A stretch of 64,000 nt of DNA from CAVQBJ01 sp963819075 (GTDB taxonomy: Bacteria; Actinomycetota; Thermoleophilia; Solirubrobacterales; Solirubrobacteraceae), in NCBI GenBank assembly GCA_963819075.1, contig CAWFUP010000008.1, positions 186,001 through 250,000 of the forward strand, given 5' to 3'. Position numbers and translations under genes: made by a program. The notes beneath the pieces were generated by a model, which did no database searches, was not told the DNA's origin, and worked only from the letters and a program-made list of their open reading frames with translations. Each line of letters opens with the position of its first letter. The first letter of the stretch is position 1. Of the stretch, positions 40,943 to 51,492 are shown piece by piece.

Positions 40943-41764
40943 TCAGAACAGCCCGAGCTGATCGGGCTCGGCGGGCACCGGCGCGCCCGGCTCGCGGCGG
41001 AAGCGACCGGCACCCACAGCCGTCGCCGGCGCGACCGACGTCGGCGTCGCTTGGCCGTCGACGGTGCCGCCCGCGCGAGCGTCCCGGGCGGGCTCGGCGC
41101 GCTCGGCGCTCGCAGCGGCGATCGCCGCGTCGGCGTCGCCCTCGTCGGCAGCCGACGGCTGGTCGGGCACGGGCAGCTCGAGCAGCTCGGGCAGCCGAGC
41201 GAAGTCCTCGCGCAGCGTCTGCAGCATGCGCGGCGTATATAGAGCCGCGGCGGGATGGAAGATCGGATACAGGCGCACGGCACGCCGGCCGAGGGTGATG
41301 ACCTCGGGCTGGCCGTGTACGCGGGTGATGCCGGCCGGGTCTCGGCGCAGCAGCTTCGTCGAGAAGTTGCCGAGCGAGCAGATGACGCGCGGGGCCACGA
41401 GCTCGACTTGCGCGTACAGGTACTCCTGGCAGCTCTCGATCTCGGCCGGAAGCGGGTCGCGGTTGCCCGGCGGACGGCACTTGAGCACGTTGGCGATGAA
41501 CACCTCGCCACGGGACAGGCCGATCTCCACGAGGAGCTTCTCGAGCAGCTTTCCCGCCGCTCCGACGAAGGGCAGCCCCTGCTGATCCTCGTTGGCGCCG
41601 GGCGCCTCGCCGATGAACATCAGACCGGCGTCGGCGTTCCCCGCCCCGAAGACGACGCTGTGGCGTGTGGCCGCGAGCTCGCTGCAGCGCTGGCAGGCCG
41701 TTGCCTGGGCGAACACGGTCTTGAGCGCCTCGCGGCGAGCCGCCGTAGACGTTGAGGCCGACAT
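40943..41764 (-). CDS. Uracil-DNA glycosylase, family 4 (4Fe-4S)
   Basis: A 273-residue enzyme that would remove uracil arising from cytosine deamination, a relevant threat in GC-rich DNA. Family 4 features are all present: cluster cysteines C24/C27 (CQRC), C96 and C112; motif GEAPGANED (52-60); and HPAAALY (170-176). The catalytic domain ends near 200. An acidic, Ala/Pro-rich tail of about 70 residues follows and ends in QLGLF, which matches the beta-clamp-binding pentapeptide consensus. The ATG at 41762-41764 precedes the conserved part directly. It is probably the first gene of the operon that continues into tsaE. Confidence 0.92.
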   Translation of the reverse strand: MSASTSTAARREALKTVFAQATACQRCSELAATRHSVVFGAGNADAGLMFIGEAPGANEDQQGLPFVGAAGKLLEKLLVEIGLSRGEVFIANVLKCRPPGNRDPLPAEIESCQEYLYAQVELVAPRVICSLGNFSTKLLRRDPAGITRVHGQPEVITLGRRAVRLYPIFHPAAALYTPRMLQTLREDFARLPELLELPVPDQPSAADEGDADAAIAAASAERAEPARDARAGGTVDGQATPTSVAPATAVGAGRFRREPGAPVPAEPDQLGLF

Positions 41765-41890
41765 CGGGCGATCGTAGCTCCGCGGCCGTCCGCGGTCTCG
41801 GCTCGTGCGCAAAGCGATTCCGCAAAGTGCGGTCGCAAATCACGGGCGTCGTCGATGGTCAGCACGGCCACGGGCGCCGCGGCAGGCCTC

Positions 41891-41918
41891 TGGACGACCG
41901 CCGTGCGGCGTGTATCAT
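41891..41918 (+). promoter_or_regulatory. Candidate promoter of the DUF2520-panC-panD unit
   Basis: TGGACG (41891-41896) and TATCAT (41913-41918) are separated by 16 bases. Transcription from here would give a leader of roughly 105 bases before the ATG at 42032. The leader contains a short hairpin (CCGC-CA-GCGG with flanking GGTC/GGACC pairing, about 41931-41958). Consensus match only. Confidence 0.35.
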
Positions 41919-42031
41919 GGCGCTGAGAAGGTCGGTACCGCGCCGCCAGCGGGCCGGACCCGAAGGATGTAGTACAGGCAGCACCAAATCCCCGCCGTGC
42001 CGGTATCCCCACAGGGAACTGGACCGTATCG

Positions 42032-42886
42032 ATGAGTCATCCGCTCCCCTCCGCGCCGACCCCCCACCCGTCCGGGCTGCGCGACGATGTGCCGGCGCGG
42101 CGAGCCGCGGGCCGGCCGATTGCGATCGTCGGCGCCGGTCGTCTCGGGACCGTGCTGGCGCGCGAGCTGGCGAGCGCCGGGCACAGCGTGCGCGGACCGC
42201 TCGCCCGCCGCTACTCCGCGGCCGACGTGGCCGGCGCCGAGCTCGTCCTGCTGTGCGTCCCGGACCGCGAGATCGCGGCGGCCGCGGCGACATGGCGTGG
42301 GCGCCGCAGCGCCGAAGACCGCGGTGCGCTGCTCGGTCACTGCTCGGGCGCATCCGGGCTGGACGTGCTGTGCGCCGAGGACGGCGCCGACGATCCGTCG
42401 TTGTTCTCGCTTCATCCGCTCATGACCGTCGCCGATCCCGGCGCGCCGCGCTGGGCGGGGGCGGCCGCAGCGGTGGCCGGTTCGTCGACACGAGCGCTCG
42501 AGGCGGCGGTCGCGCTCGCTCGGGATCTCGGGCTGACGCCGGTCGCGGTCGCCGACGGCGACCGCGCGGCCTACCACGCGGCCGCATCGATCGCCTCGAA
42601 CTTCCTCGTCACGTTGGAGTGCGCCGCCGAGGAGCTCGCGGCCGGTTGCGGGGTGAGCCGCGGCATGCTCGCCCCACTCGTGCGCGCGAGCGTCGAGAAC
42701 TGGGCGTCGAGCGGGCCGTCGGCCCTGACCGGGCCGATCGCGCGAGGCGACGAGGCGACCGTCGCCGGCCAGCGCGAGGCGGTCGCCGAGCGCGCACCGC
42801 AGCTGCTCGCGCTGTTCGACGCGCTCGCCGCCGCAACCCGGGCGGTCGCGGCGACCGCCGCCGAGGGCGAGGGGCTGGCGGCATGA
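42032..42886 (+). CDS. Rossmann-like DUF2520 protein, candidate ketopantoate reductase
   Basis: A 284-residue protein with an N-terminal NAD(P)-binding fold (AIVGAGRLGTVLARELASAG, residues 31-50) and a C-terminal DUF2520 helical domain containing YHAAASIASNFLVTLECAAEE (about 176-196). The architecture is that of 6-phosphogluconate dehydrogenase-like reductases. Its stop overlaps the panC start (ATGA), and panD and panB follow. The pathway needs a ketopantoate reductase between PanB and PanC, and no panE is present here, so this protein is a good candidate. That role is inference, not demonstrated by sequence. Confidence 0.85.
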   Translation: MSHPLPSAPTPHPSGLRDDVPARRAAGRPIAIVGAGRLGTVLARELASAGHSVRGPLARRYSAADVAGAELVLLCVPDREIAAAAATWRGRRSAEDRGALLGHCSGASGLDVLCAEDGADDPSLFSLHPLMTVADPGAPRWAGAAAAVAGSSTRALEAAVALARDLGLTPVAVADGDRAAYHAAASIASNFLVTLECAAEELAAGCGVSRGMLAPLVRASVENWASSGPSALTGPIARGDEATVAGQREAVAERAPQLLALFDALAAATRAVAATAAEGEGLAA

Positions 42887-43803
42887 CGGTGCTGCGGACG
42901 GTGGCCGAGGTCCGCGCCTCGCTCGCGTCGGCCCGCCGGCACGAGCGCACGATCGGGCTTGTGCCGACAATGGGCGCGCTGCACGAGGGCCACCTCTCGC
43001 TCATCCGTCGCGCGCGCGAGGAGTGTGACGTGGTGGTCGTGTCGATCTTCGTCAACCCGACCCAGTTCAACGAGGCCGCCGATCTGCGGGCTTACCCGCG
43101 CGACGAGGTGCGCGACGTCGCGCTCGCACAGGGCGCCGGCGCGGACCTGGCGTTCGCGCCGACCGTGGAAGAGATGTACCCCGACGGCTTCGCGACAGCC
43201 GTCCTCGTGAGCGGCGTCACCGAGATCCTGGAGGGCGCGGAGCGGGGCAGCGAGCACTTCCGTGGCGTGGCTACCGTCGTCACCAAGCTGCTGACGATCG
43301 TCGGCCCCGACGTCGCCTACTTCGGGCAGAAGGACGCGCAGCAGACGGTCGTCGTGCGGCGCCTCGTCAGCGACCTGAACCTTCCGGTGCGCATCGTCGT
43401 GTGTGCGACGGTGCGCGAGGCCGACGGGCTGGCGCTGTCGAGCCGCAACGCCCACCTGCGCCCGGATGAGCGAGAGCGCGCACTGGCGCTCTCCCGGGGC
43501 CTGCGCGCGGCCGAGCGTCGCCATGCCGACGGTGAGCGCGAGGCGGCGCGCCTGGTCGCGGCGGCGAGGGACGCGATGACGCCGTCGGGCGTCGAGCCGG
43601 AGTACGTCGTCGTCGTCGACCCCCAGACGCTGCGCGCGCTCGATCGCATCGAGGACGCCGCGCTGGTCGCCGTCGCCGCGCGCATCGGCGCGACCCGCCT
43701 CATCGACAACCTGCTCCTGATCGCGCCCGCCGCCGGCGTGCGCGATGTCGTCGAGGGATCCGCACCCGCCCGGATCTCTCAACCCGCCCCGCACCTCACC
43801 TGA
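42883..43803 (+). CDS. panC: Pantothenate synthetase
   Basis: PanC joins pantoate and beta-alanine using ATP. The 306-residue protein has the class I nucleotidyl-transferase HIGH-type motif in VPTMGALHEGHLSLI (about 27-41), FVNPTQF (about 56-62), the ATP-binding FGQKDAQQ (about 146-153) and SSRNAHL (about 186-192) as the KMSKS-like loop. The ATG at 42883 overlaps the DUF2520 stop; the open frame further upstream is a shadow. It lies 13 bases before panD. Confidence 0.95.
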   Translation: MTVLRTVAEVRASLASARRHERTIGLVPTMGALHEGHLSLIRRAREECDVVVVSIFVNPTQFNEAADLRAYPRDEVRDVALAQGAGADLAFAPTVEEMYPDGFATAVLVSGVTEILEGAERGSEHFRGVATVVTKLLTIVGPDVAYFGQKDAQQTVVVRRLVSDLNLPVRIVVCATVREADGLALSSRNAHLRPDERERALALSRGLRAAERRHADGEREAARLVAAARDAMTPSGVEPEYVVVVDPQTLRALDRIEDAALVAVAARIGATRLIDNLLLIAPAAGVRDVVEGSAPARISQPAPHLT

Positions 43804-43816
43804 AAGGGACCGTTCG

Positions 43817-44200
43817 ATGCAACGCACGATGCTGAAGTCGAAGATCCACCGCGCGGCGGTGACCGACTGTGACCTGCACTACGTCGGCTCGATCACGATC
43901 GACGCCGACCTCCTCGACGCCGCCGACATGCTCGAGCACGAGCAGGTGCACGTCGTCGACGTCGACAACGGCGCGCGCTTCGTGACCTACACGCTCGCCG
44001 GCGAGCGGGGCTCGGGCACGATGCAGGTCAACGGCGCGGCGGCCCGTCTCGTGCAGCGCGGCGACACCATCATCGTGTTCTCCTACGCGGCCTACGACGA
44101 GGTCGAACTCGCGCGCTACGAACCCCGCGTCGTTCACGTCGACGCCGCCAACGAGATCGTGGCCGTCGACGCGCAGGTCGGCGAGCTCGTCGGCCATTGA
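43817..44200 (+). CDS. panD: Aspartate 1-decarboxylase precursor
   Basis: PanD makes beta-alanine from aspartate using a pyruvoyl cofactor formed by self-cleavage. The 127-residue proenzyme has the cleavage site G24-S25 in HYVGSITID, with K9 and Y22 as expected active-site residues and NGAAARL near residue 72. The start at 43817 is chosen for the upstream GAAAGGGA and because MQRTMLKSKIHRA is the standard N-terminus; an upstream frame adds unconserved residues. Maturation may require a helper in some bacteria; none is evident here. Confidence 0.96.
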   Translation: MQRTMLKSKIHRAAVTDCDLHYVGSITIDADLLDAADMLEHEQVHVVDVDNGARFVTYTLAGERGSGTMQVNGAAARLVQRGDTIIVFSYAAYDEVELARYEPRVVHVDAANEIVAVDAQVGELVGH

Positions 44201-44287
44201 CGCCCGGCTTCCTTTTCCCACATCCACATTCGTTCCATCATCCACACCCTCGAGCCCGGTACTCATACGAGACAGGAGCCCCGCATC

Positions 44288-45187
44288 ATGTCTGCTGCCC
44301 CCCACGCCCCCGCTCATCCCCCCGTCCTTCACGACGGCGCCGAGCGACTCCCGGTCACCCTGCCCCAGCTCGCCGAGATGAAGCGCCTCGGCGCGCCCAT
44401 CGTGATGGTCACCGCCTATGACTATCCGAGCGCCCAGGTCGCCCAGGCGGCGGGCGTCGACCTCGTCCTCGTCGGCGACTCCGGCGCGATGACCGTGCTC
44501 GGCTATCCCTCGACGGTGCCGGTAAGCGTCGAGGAGATGCTCATGCTCGCGTCCGCGGTGCGCCGCGGCCTACGCACCCCGTTCCTCGTCGCCGACCTCC
44601 CGTTCGGGTCCTACGAGGCCTCCGACGAGCTTGCGGTGGCGACGGCCCAGCGGTTCATCAAGGAGTCCGGTGCCGACGCCGTCAAGCTCGAGGGCGGCGG
44701 CACATCGGTACAGCGAGCCCGCGCGATCGTCGCCGCCGGCATCCCGGTGATGGGGCACGTCGGTCTCACCCCCCAGACCTCGACGGCGCTCGGGGGCTAC
44801 AAGGCCCAGGGGCGCACCGCCGAGCGGGCCCTGCAGGTGGCCCGCGATGCGCTCGCGCTGCAGGAGGCGGGCTGCTTCGCGGTCGTGTTCGAGGCGATCC
44901 CGGCGGCCGTCGCGGCCGAGATCATGCCGCGCATGGAGATCCCGGTCATCGGCATCGGGGCCGGAGCCTCGACCGACGGGCAGGTGCTCGTGTTCCACGA
45001 CCTGCTCGGCATCCGCGAGGGCGTCGGCGCGCGCTTCGTCAAGCGCTACGCCGATCTCCTGGACGAGATGGTCTCGGGCGTGCGCAGCTACGCCGCCGAC
45101 GTGCGCGAGCGCCGCTATCCGACGAGCGACCACACCTACTCGATCGACCCCGCCGAGCTGAACGACCTGCGAACGCTGCTGGACTGA
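44288..45187 (+). CDS. panB: 3-methyl-2-oxobutanoate hydroxymethyltransferase
   Basis: PanB makes ketopantoate from 2-ketoisovalerate and methylene-tetrahydrofolate, the first committed step of pantothenate synthesis. The 299-residue TIM-barrel enzyme has MVTAYDYPSAQVA (about 39-51), metal-binding LVGDSGAMTVLGY (about 62-74), KLEGG, GHVGLTPQ, and FEAIPA, whose glutamate is the catalytic base. CAGGAG lies about 10 bases before the ATG. It is 87 bases after panD on the same strand and ends at the hairpin at 45194-45241. Confidence 0.96.
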   Translation: MSAAPHAPAHPPVLHDGAERLPVTLPQLAEMKRLGAPIVMVTAYDYPSAQVAQAAGVDLVLVGDSGAMTVLGYPSTVPVSVEEMLMLASAVRRGLRTPFLVADLPFGSYEASDELAVATAQRFIKESGADAVKLEGGGTSVQRARAIVAAGIPVMGHVGLTPQTSTALGGYKAQGRTAERALQVARDALALQEAGCFAVVFEAIPAAVAAEIMPRMEIPVIGIGAGASTDGQVLVFHDLLGIREGVGARFVKRYADLLDEMVSGVRSYAADVRERRYPTSDHTYSIDPAELNDLRTLLD

Positions 45188-45193
45188 CCGACT

Positions 45194-45241
45194 CGGGCGG
45201 CCGGCGAGGGTCGCGGACCCGCGCCCCTATCCGGCCGCCCG
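45194..45241. terminator. Strong hairpin between convergent panB and acyltransferase
   Basis: CGGGCGGCCGG (45194-45204) and CCGGCCGCCCG (45231-45241) form a perfect 11-base stem, and GGGTC-GCG-GACCC (45208-45220) forms a second hairpin inside the loop. It begins six bases after the panB stop and overlaps the last codons of the opposite gene. A bidirectional terminator is likely, though there is no T tract. Confidence 0.6.
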
Positions 45242-45916
45242 CAGCGGGTACTCGATCCGCCGGATCGCACGCGCCGGCGCGCCGGCGGCGATGGTGAATG
45301 GCTCGAGATCGCTCGTCACGACGCTCCCGGCCCCGATCACGCAGCGCTCGCCGACCGTCACGCCGCTCGTGACCACGACGTTGGCGCCGCACCAGACGTT
45401 GTCGCCGATGCGCGTCGGCCCCTTGCTCGAGAAGCCCTGCCACGTCACCGGCCGGTCGGGGTCATCGAAGCGGTGGTTGGCGTCGGTCACGAAGCAGCCG
45501 TTGGCGAACATGCAGTGATCGCCGATCTCGACGAGCTCGGCCGCCGCCACCATCACGTTGAGGTTCAGGAACGTCCCGGCGCCGATGTGCACGCGTGCGC
45601 GGTCAGGCGCGGTGATCCACACGCCCGGCTCGAGCAACGTTCCGGGGCCGACACGCAGCCGATCCTCGCGCAACGCCTCGAGCACGTTCCCGTGCACAGG
45701 CCAGCGCACGAACGCCTCGCGACGCAGGAACTCCCAGTGAATCGCGGCGCGGTTCCACGGCAGCGCATTGCGCTCATACCATCGCCATTTCGCCACCCAC
45801 AGCTGCACGCGCCGGGCAAGCTCGCGCGAACCAGCGGATCCGCGGGGCGGCAGCGATCGATCAGACGGCGGCGCGTCGGACACGCCCGACAGCTTGCCAC
45901 TCGGCGCGGGCGTCAT
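45227..45916 (-). CDS. Left-handed beta-helix (hexapeptide) acyltransferase
   Basis: A 229-residue acyltransferase. After a variable N-terminal 60 residues come hexapeptide-repeat turns (about 85-215): VHIGAGTFLNLNVMV, VEIGDHCMFANGCFV, RIGDNVWCGANVVVTSGVTV and GERCVIGAGSVVTSD. The loop TDANHRFDD contains the probable catalytic histidine, as in maltose or xenobiotic O-acetyltransferases (LacA/CatB type). The acceptor is unknown. The start is uncertain: ATG at 45916 or GTG at 45883; both overlap the end of the upstream GGDEF gene, so translation is coupled to it. Confidence 0.85.
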   Translation of the reverse strand: MTPAPSGKLSGVSDAPPSDRSLPPRGSAGSRELARRVQLWVAKWRWYERNALPWNRAAIHWEFLRREAFVRWPVHGNVLEALREDRLRVGPGTLLEPGVWITAPDRARVHIGAGTFLNLNVMVAAAELVEIGDHCMFANGCFVTDANHRFDDPDRPVTWQGFSSKGPTRIGDNVWCGANVVVTSGVTVGERCVIGAGSVVTSDLEPFTIAAGAPARAIRRIEYPLRAAG

Positions 45917-48065
45917 CGCCGTCGATGCCTGGCAGTCCGTCGGCGGAATACGCGGCGACGAGCGCGGCCACCGCGTCGGCGGTGAACTGCTGGCCGACGA
46001 GCGAACGGCACTCGTCGAGCGCCTGCGCCGGCGGCTTCGTCTTCGCGTACGGCCGGCTGAAGGTCATCACGTCCCAGGCGTCGGCGACCGACAGGAGCGC
46101 CGCACCCTCGGGGATCGCCGCGTCGCACAGCCCGTGGGGATAGCCGAGGCCGTCGGGACGCTCGTGATGCGCCCGGATCCACGCGACCTGTTCGGGCCCG
46201 AGCACGTCTACGACGATGCGGGCGCCGAGCTCGGCGTGCTGCTTGATCTGGGCGTACTCGTGCGGCGCGAGCGACCCGACCTTCAGCAGTACGGCGTCGG
46301 GCACCCCAATCTTGCCGACGTCGTGGACGAGCGCCGCCTCCTCGAGCATCAGCGCGCGGTCCTCCGACCAGCCGCGGGCCACGGCGAGGCGCCCGACGAG
46401 CTCGGATACGCGCTCGGAGTGTCGCCGCGTGAGCGGGTCCTTGGCGTCGATCGCCCGCGCGAGCGCGCGGAGCCCAAGCAGCGCGCTCGTGCGCTCGCTC
46501 GCCTCGGCGCGCTCGTGGGCGGACAGAACCGGGGCCATATCGGAGGAGTAGACGCTGCAGGCGTTCCGTCCATTGGCCTTGCTCGAGTACAGGGCGGCGT
46601 CGGCGAGCGCCATCATGGCGGCCGGATCCGAGGCCATGCTGTTATCCGCGATGCCGGCCGAGATCGTGAAGTCGGTCAGCCCCGACCCGCCTCGCGCGAT
46701 GTGCAGCTGCGCACGCTGGAGCGCGGCGAGCGCCTCCTCGGCATCGGCCTCTCCGAACAGCCAGGCGAACTCGTCGCCACCGAGGCGGCCGAGGACGTCC
46801 TCGCGGCGCGACAGCTCACGCAGCACCTCGGCGACGCGGCCGAGGATGCGATCACCTTCGGCATGGCCGCCGCTGTCGTTGATCTGCTTGAAGCGATCGA
46901 TGTCCAGCACCGCCACCGACAACGCCCGCCCGTGGCGCTGCGCGCGGCTGCACTCGACGGCCAGCTGCTCGTGCAGCGAGCGGTGGTTGCACAGGCCGGT
47001 GAGCGGGTCGGTGAACGCCAGGCGCGACAGGCGGGCGCGATCCTCGAGGCTCGCGATCGCCACCGACAGCAGGCTCGAGAAGGTGGTGAGCCGCTCTTCA
47101 TCACCCTCGTGCAAGTCCTGTTCGCGCCGGCCGCTGACCGCGACGATGCCCCACACCTCGGCGTCGACGATCACCGGCGCGACGATGCTCGTGATGTAGC
47201 CGAGCTGGTCGACCGGCGAGCCCGGAGCGTGCCGTGCGACGCGCACCGCACGACGATGGACGATCGCCTCCTCGACATCGCCGCCCGGGCGCACCGGCAC
47301 GCAGTCGCCCGGCAGGTAGCGGCCGCTGCCATCCTCGCTCCACGAGCCGAGCACGACGAGCTCCTCGCCCCCGGGCTCGCGACGCAGGATGCCGGCCCCG
47401 GCGCCGCCGATGACGCCGGCGAGCTCCTCAGAGGCAAGGGCATAGATGCGTTCCGGCGTCTCGCCGGCCGCGACCGCGACGGCGACGTGCCGCAGCGCGA
47501 CCTGCTCGGTGGCCACGCGCTCGGCGCGGGCCCGCTGACGGGACAGGAGCGACTTGCCGGCCATCCCGGCGACGCCGAGCGCCGCGAACACGGGCAGCGA
47601 AATCGCCAGGCGCCCGAGGAACATCGCCTGCAGCGCGCCGGCGTCGTAGGTGAGCGGCAGCATCGCCACGATCGCGCACAGCACGAGGTACAGGACCGCG
47701 ACGTAGGTGTCGTGGAAGAAGGCCGCGAAGACGATGATGAAGAACAGGCAGATCCAGGCCGGCGAGGTCGCGCCCCCGGAGGCGGCGGCGCCTACGGCGA
47801 TGAGCGCGAGGCCGAAGAGCCCCGAGAAGTGCAGCAGCCATTGCGAGCGGCGCCGCCAATCGATGACGGCGAGCGAGTAGACGCCCCAACCGACGGCCAG
47901 GACGCCGAGGACGACGACGGCGAGGCGATTCGTTCCGCTCGTGTTGCTGATGAAGGTGACAGCCGCGATCGCGAGGCCGCCGGTGACGAACAGCAGCCCT
48001 GCGAGCATGCCGGCCAGCGGCCGGCCCTCGGCCGCGACCGTCGTGCCCCCGTAGCGCTCGTCCAC
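45861..48065 (-). CDS. Membrane GAF-GGDEF-HD-GYP c-di-GMP turnover protein
   Basis: A 734-residue signalling protein. About five to six hydrophobic helices occupy residues 15-170, followed by a GAF-like domain (about 190-345), a GGDEF domain (about 350-510) with an intact GGDEF signature in LGRLGGDEFAWLF, and an HD-GYP domain (about 535-715) with HDVGK and HHERPDGLGYPHG. Both the cyclase and phosphodiesterase signatures look functional, so it could make or degrade c-di-GMP depending on input. It lies 112 bases downstream of uvrA on the same strand and is coupled to the acyltransferase. Confidence 0.92.
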   Translation of the reverse strand: MDERYGGTTVAAEGRPLAGMLAGLLFVTGGLAIAAVTFISNTSGTNRLAVVVLGVLAVGWGVYSLAVIDWRRRSQWLLHFSGLFGLALIAVGAAASGGATSPAWICLFFIIVFAAFFHDTYVAVLYLVLCAIVAMLPLTYDAGALQAMFLGRLAISLPVFAALGVAGMAGKSLLSRQRARAERVATEQVALRHVAVAVAAGETPERIYALASEELAGVIGGAGAGILRREPGGEELVVLGSWSEDGSGRYLPGDCVPVRPGGDVEEAIVHRRAVRVARHAPGSPVDQLGYITSIVAPVIVDAEVWGIVAVSGRREQDLHEGDEERLTTFSSLLSVAIASLEDRARLSRLAFTDPLTGLCNHRSLHEQLAVECSRAQRHGRALSVAVLDIDRFKQINDSGGHAEGDRILGRVAEVLRELSRREDVLGRLGGDEFAWLFGEADAEEALAALQRAQLHIARGGSGLTDFTISAGIADNSMASDPAAMMALADAALYSSKANGRNACSVYSSDMAPVLSAHERAEASERTSALLGLRALARAIDAKDPLTRRHSERVSELVGRLAVARGWSEDRALMLEEAALVHDVGKIGVPDAVLLKVGSLAPHEYAQIKQHAELGARIVVDVLGPEQVAWIRAHHERPDGLGYPHGLCDAAIPEGAALLSVADAWDVMTFSRPYAKTKPPAQALDECRSLVGQQFTADAVAALVAAYSADGLPGIDGDDARAEWQAVGRVRRAAV

Positions 48066-48177
48066 CCGCCTCGATCTCCCGTTCTAGCCCGACCCGACGC
48101 GCAGCATGTCAAGTCAGTATCGGCAGCGCGGAGTCCGGAATTGAGCACCGCCGGTGTCAACCATCGATCGCCGATGC

Positions 48178-51084
<2,907 letters not shown>

Positions 51085-51093
51085 CCGAAGGCC

Positions 51094-51119
51094 ATTGTAT
51101 TGACCCGAACAGACGTTCG
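51094..51119 (-). promoter_or_regulatory. LexA (SOS) box and -10 element of uvrA
   Basis: CGAAC-AGAC-GTTCG at 51106-51119 is an exact GAAC-N4-GTTC box with a fifth matching base pair on each side, the LexA operator form of Gram-positives and actinobacteria. On the minus strand TACAAT (51099-51094) follows as a likely -10, placing the box in the promoter spacer, where LexA binding would block polymerase. The uvrA ATG lies nine bases beyond. Confidence 0.85.
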
Positions 51120-51189
51120 CCTGGGGTTCGGCGGGGGTGGAGCTCGGAAATTCGGCGTGAATCGCGAGGGGGGCGGTGGCCCTGCGCGC

Positions 51190-51218
51190 CCGAGCCCCCA
51201 ACAACAAAGGGGGCTCGG
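51190..51218. terminator. Perfect 10-base-pair hairpin upstream of uvrA
   Basis: CCGAGCCCCC (51190-51199) pairs with GGGGGCTCGG (51209-51218) around a nine-base AACAACAAA loop. It lies between the minus-strand DivIVA-domain gene and the uvrA promoter and would insulate uvrA from upstream transcription. Confidence 0.6.
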
Positions 51219-51424
51219 TCTCGCATGGCCCCCGCCCGCACACCACCTGGCCGCAACGGCCACCCCGGCCGAACGGCTCACTTGGCTTGCCGTCGGTCGC
51301 CGCGTCAGGACGAGCCTGCACCCCTCGGCCCACCCCAGCCGTCGGGCCCGCCGCTCGGCGCGACCATCAACGGCGAGCCAGGGTGCCGGGCATAAGGGGC
51401 GCGAGCGGTGGCGCACGACGCGCA

Positions 51425-51450
51425 CAGAACCCCTTTGTCTCGGGGTTCTG
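51425..51450. terminator. Perfect 9-base-pair hairpin after the DivIVA-domain gene
   Basis: CAGAACCCC (51425-51433) pairs with GGGGTTCTG (51442-51450) with an eight-base loop, 43 bases after the stop of the minus-strand DivIVA-domain gene. Position suggests a terminator; no clear T tract follows. Confidence 0.6.
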
Positions 51451-51492
51451 GGCGCGGCGGCAGCCACCGCGCCCGACGCCCCACCAGGCGCG

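Larger units (their letters stand above)
51120..51492. other. Gene-free region between the DivIVA-domain gene and uvrA
   Basis: About 370 bases without a credible gene. It holds two perfect hairpins, at 51190-51218 and 51425-51450, listed separately. Short open frames here are GC-rich shadows. No tRNA or other recognisable RNA was seen. Confidence 0.6.

Noticed and set aside
41917..43803. Fusion of an upstream frame with panC
   Set aside because: The frame is open from the leader through DUF2520 into panC, but the upstream part is out of frame with the DUF2520 protein and Arg-rich; panC starts at 42883.
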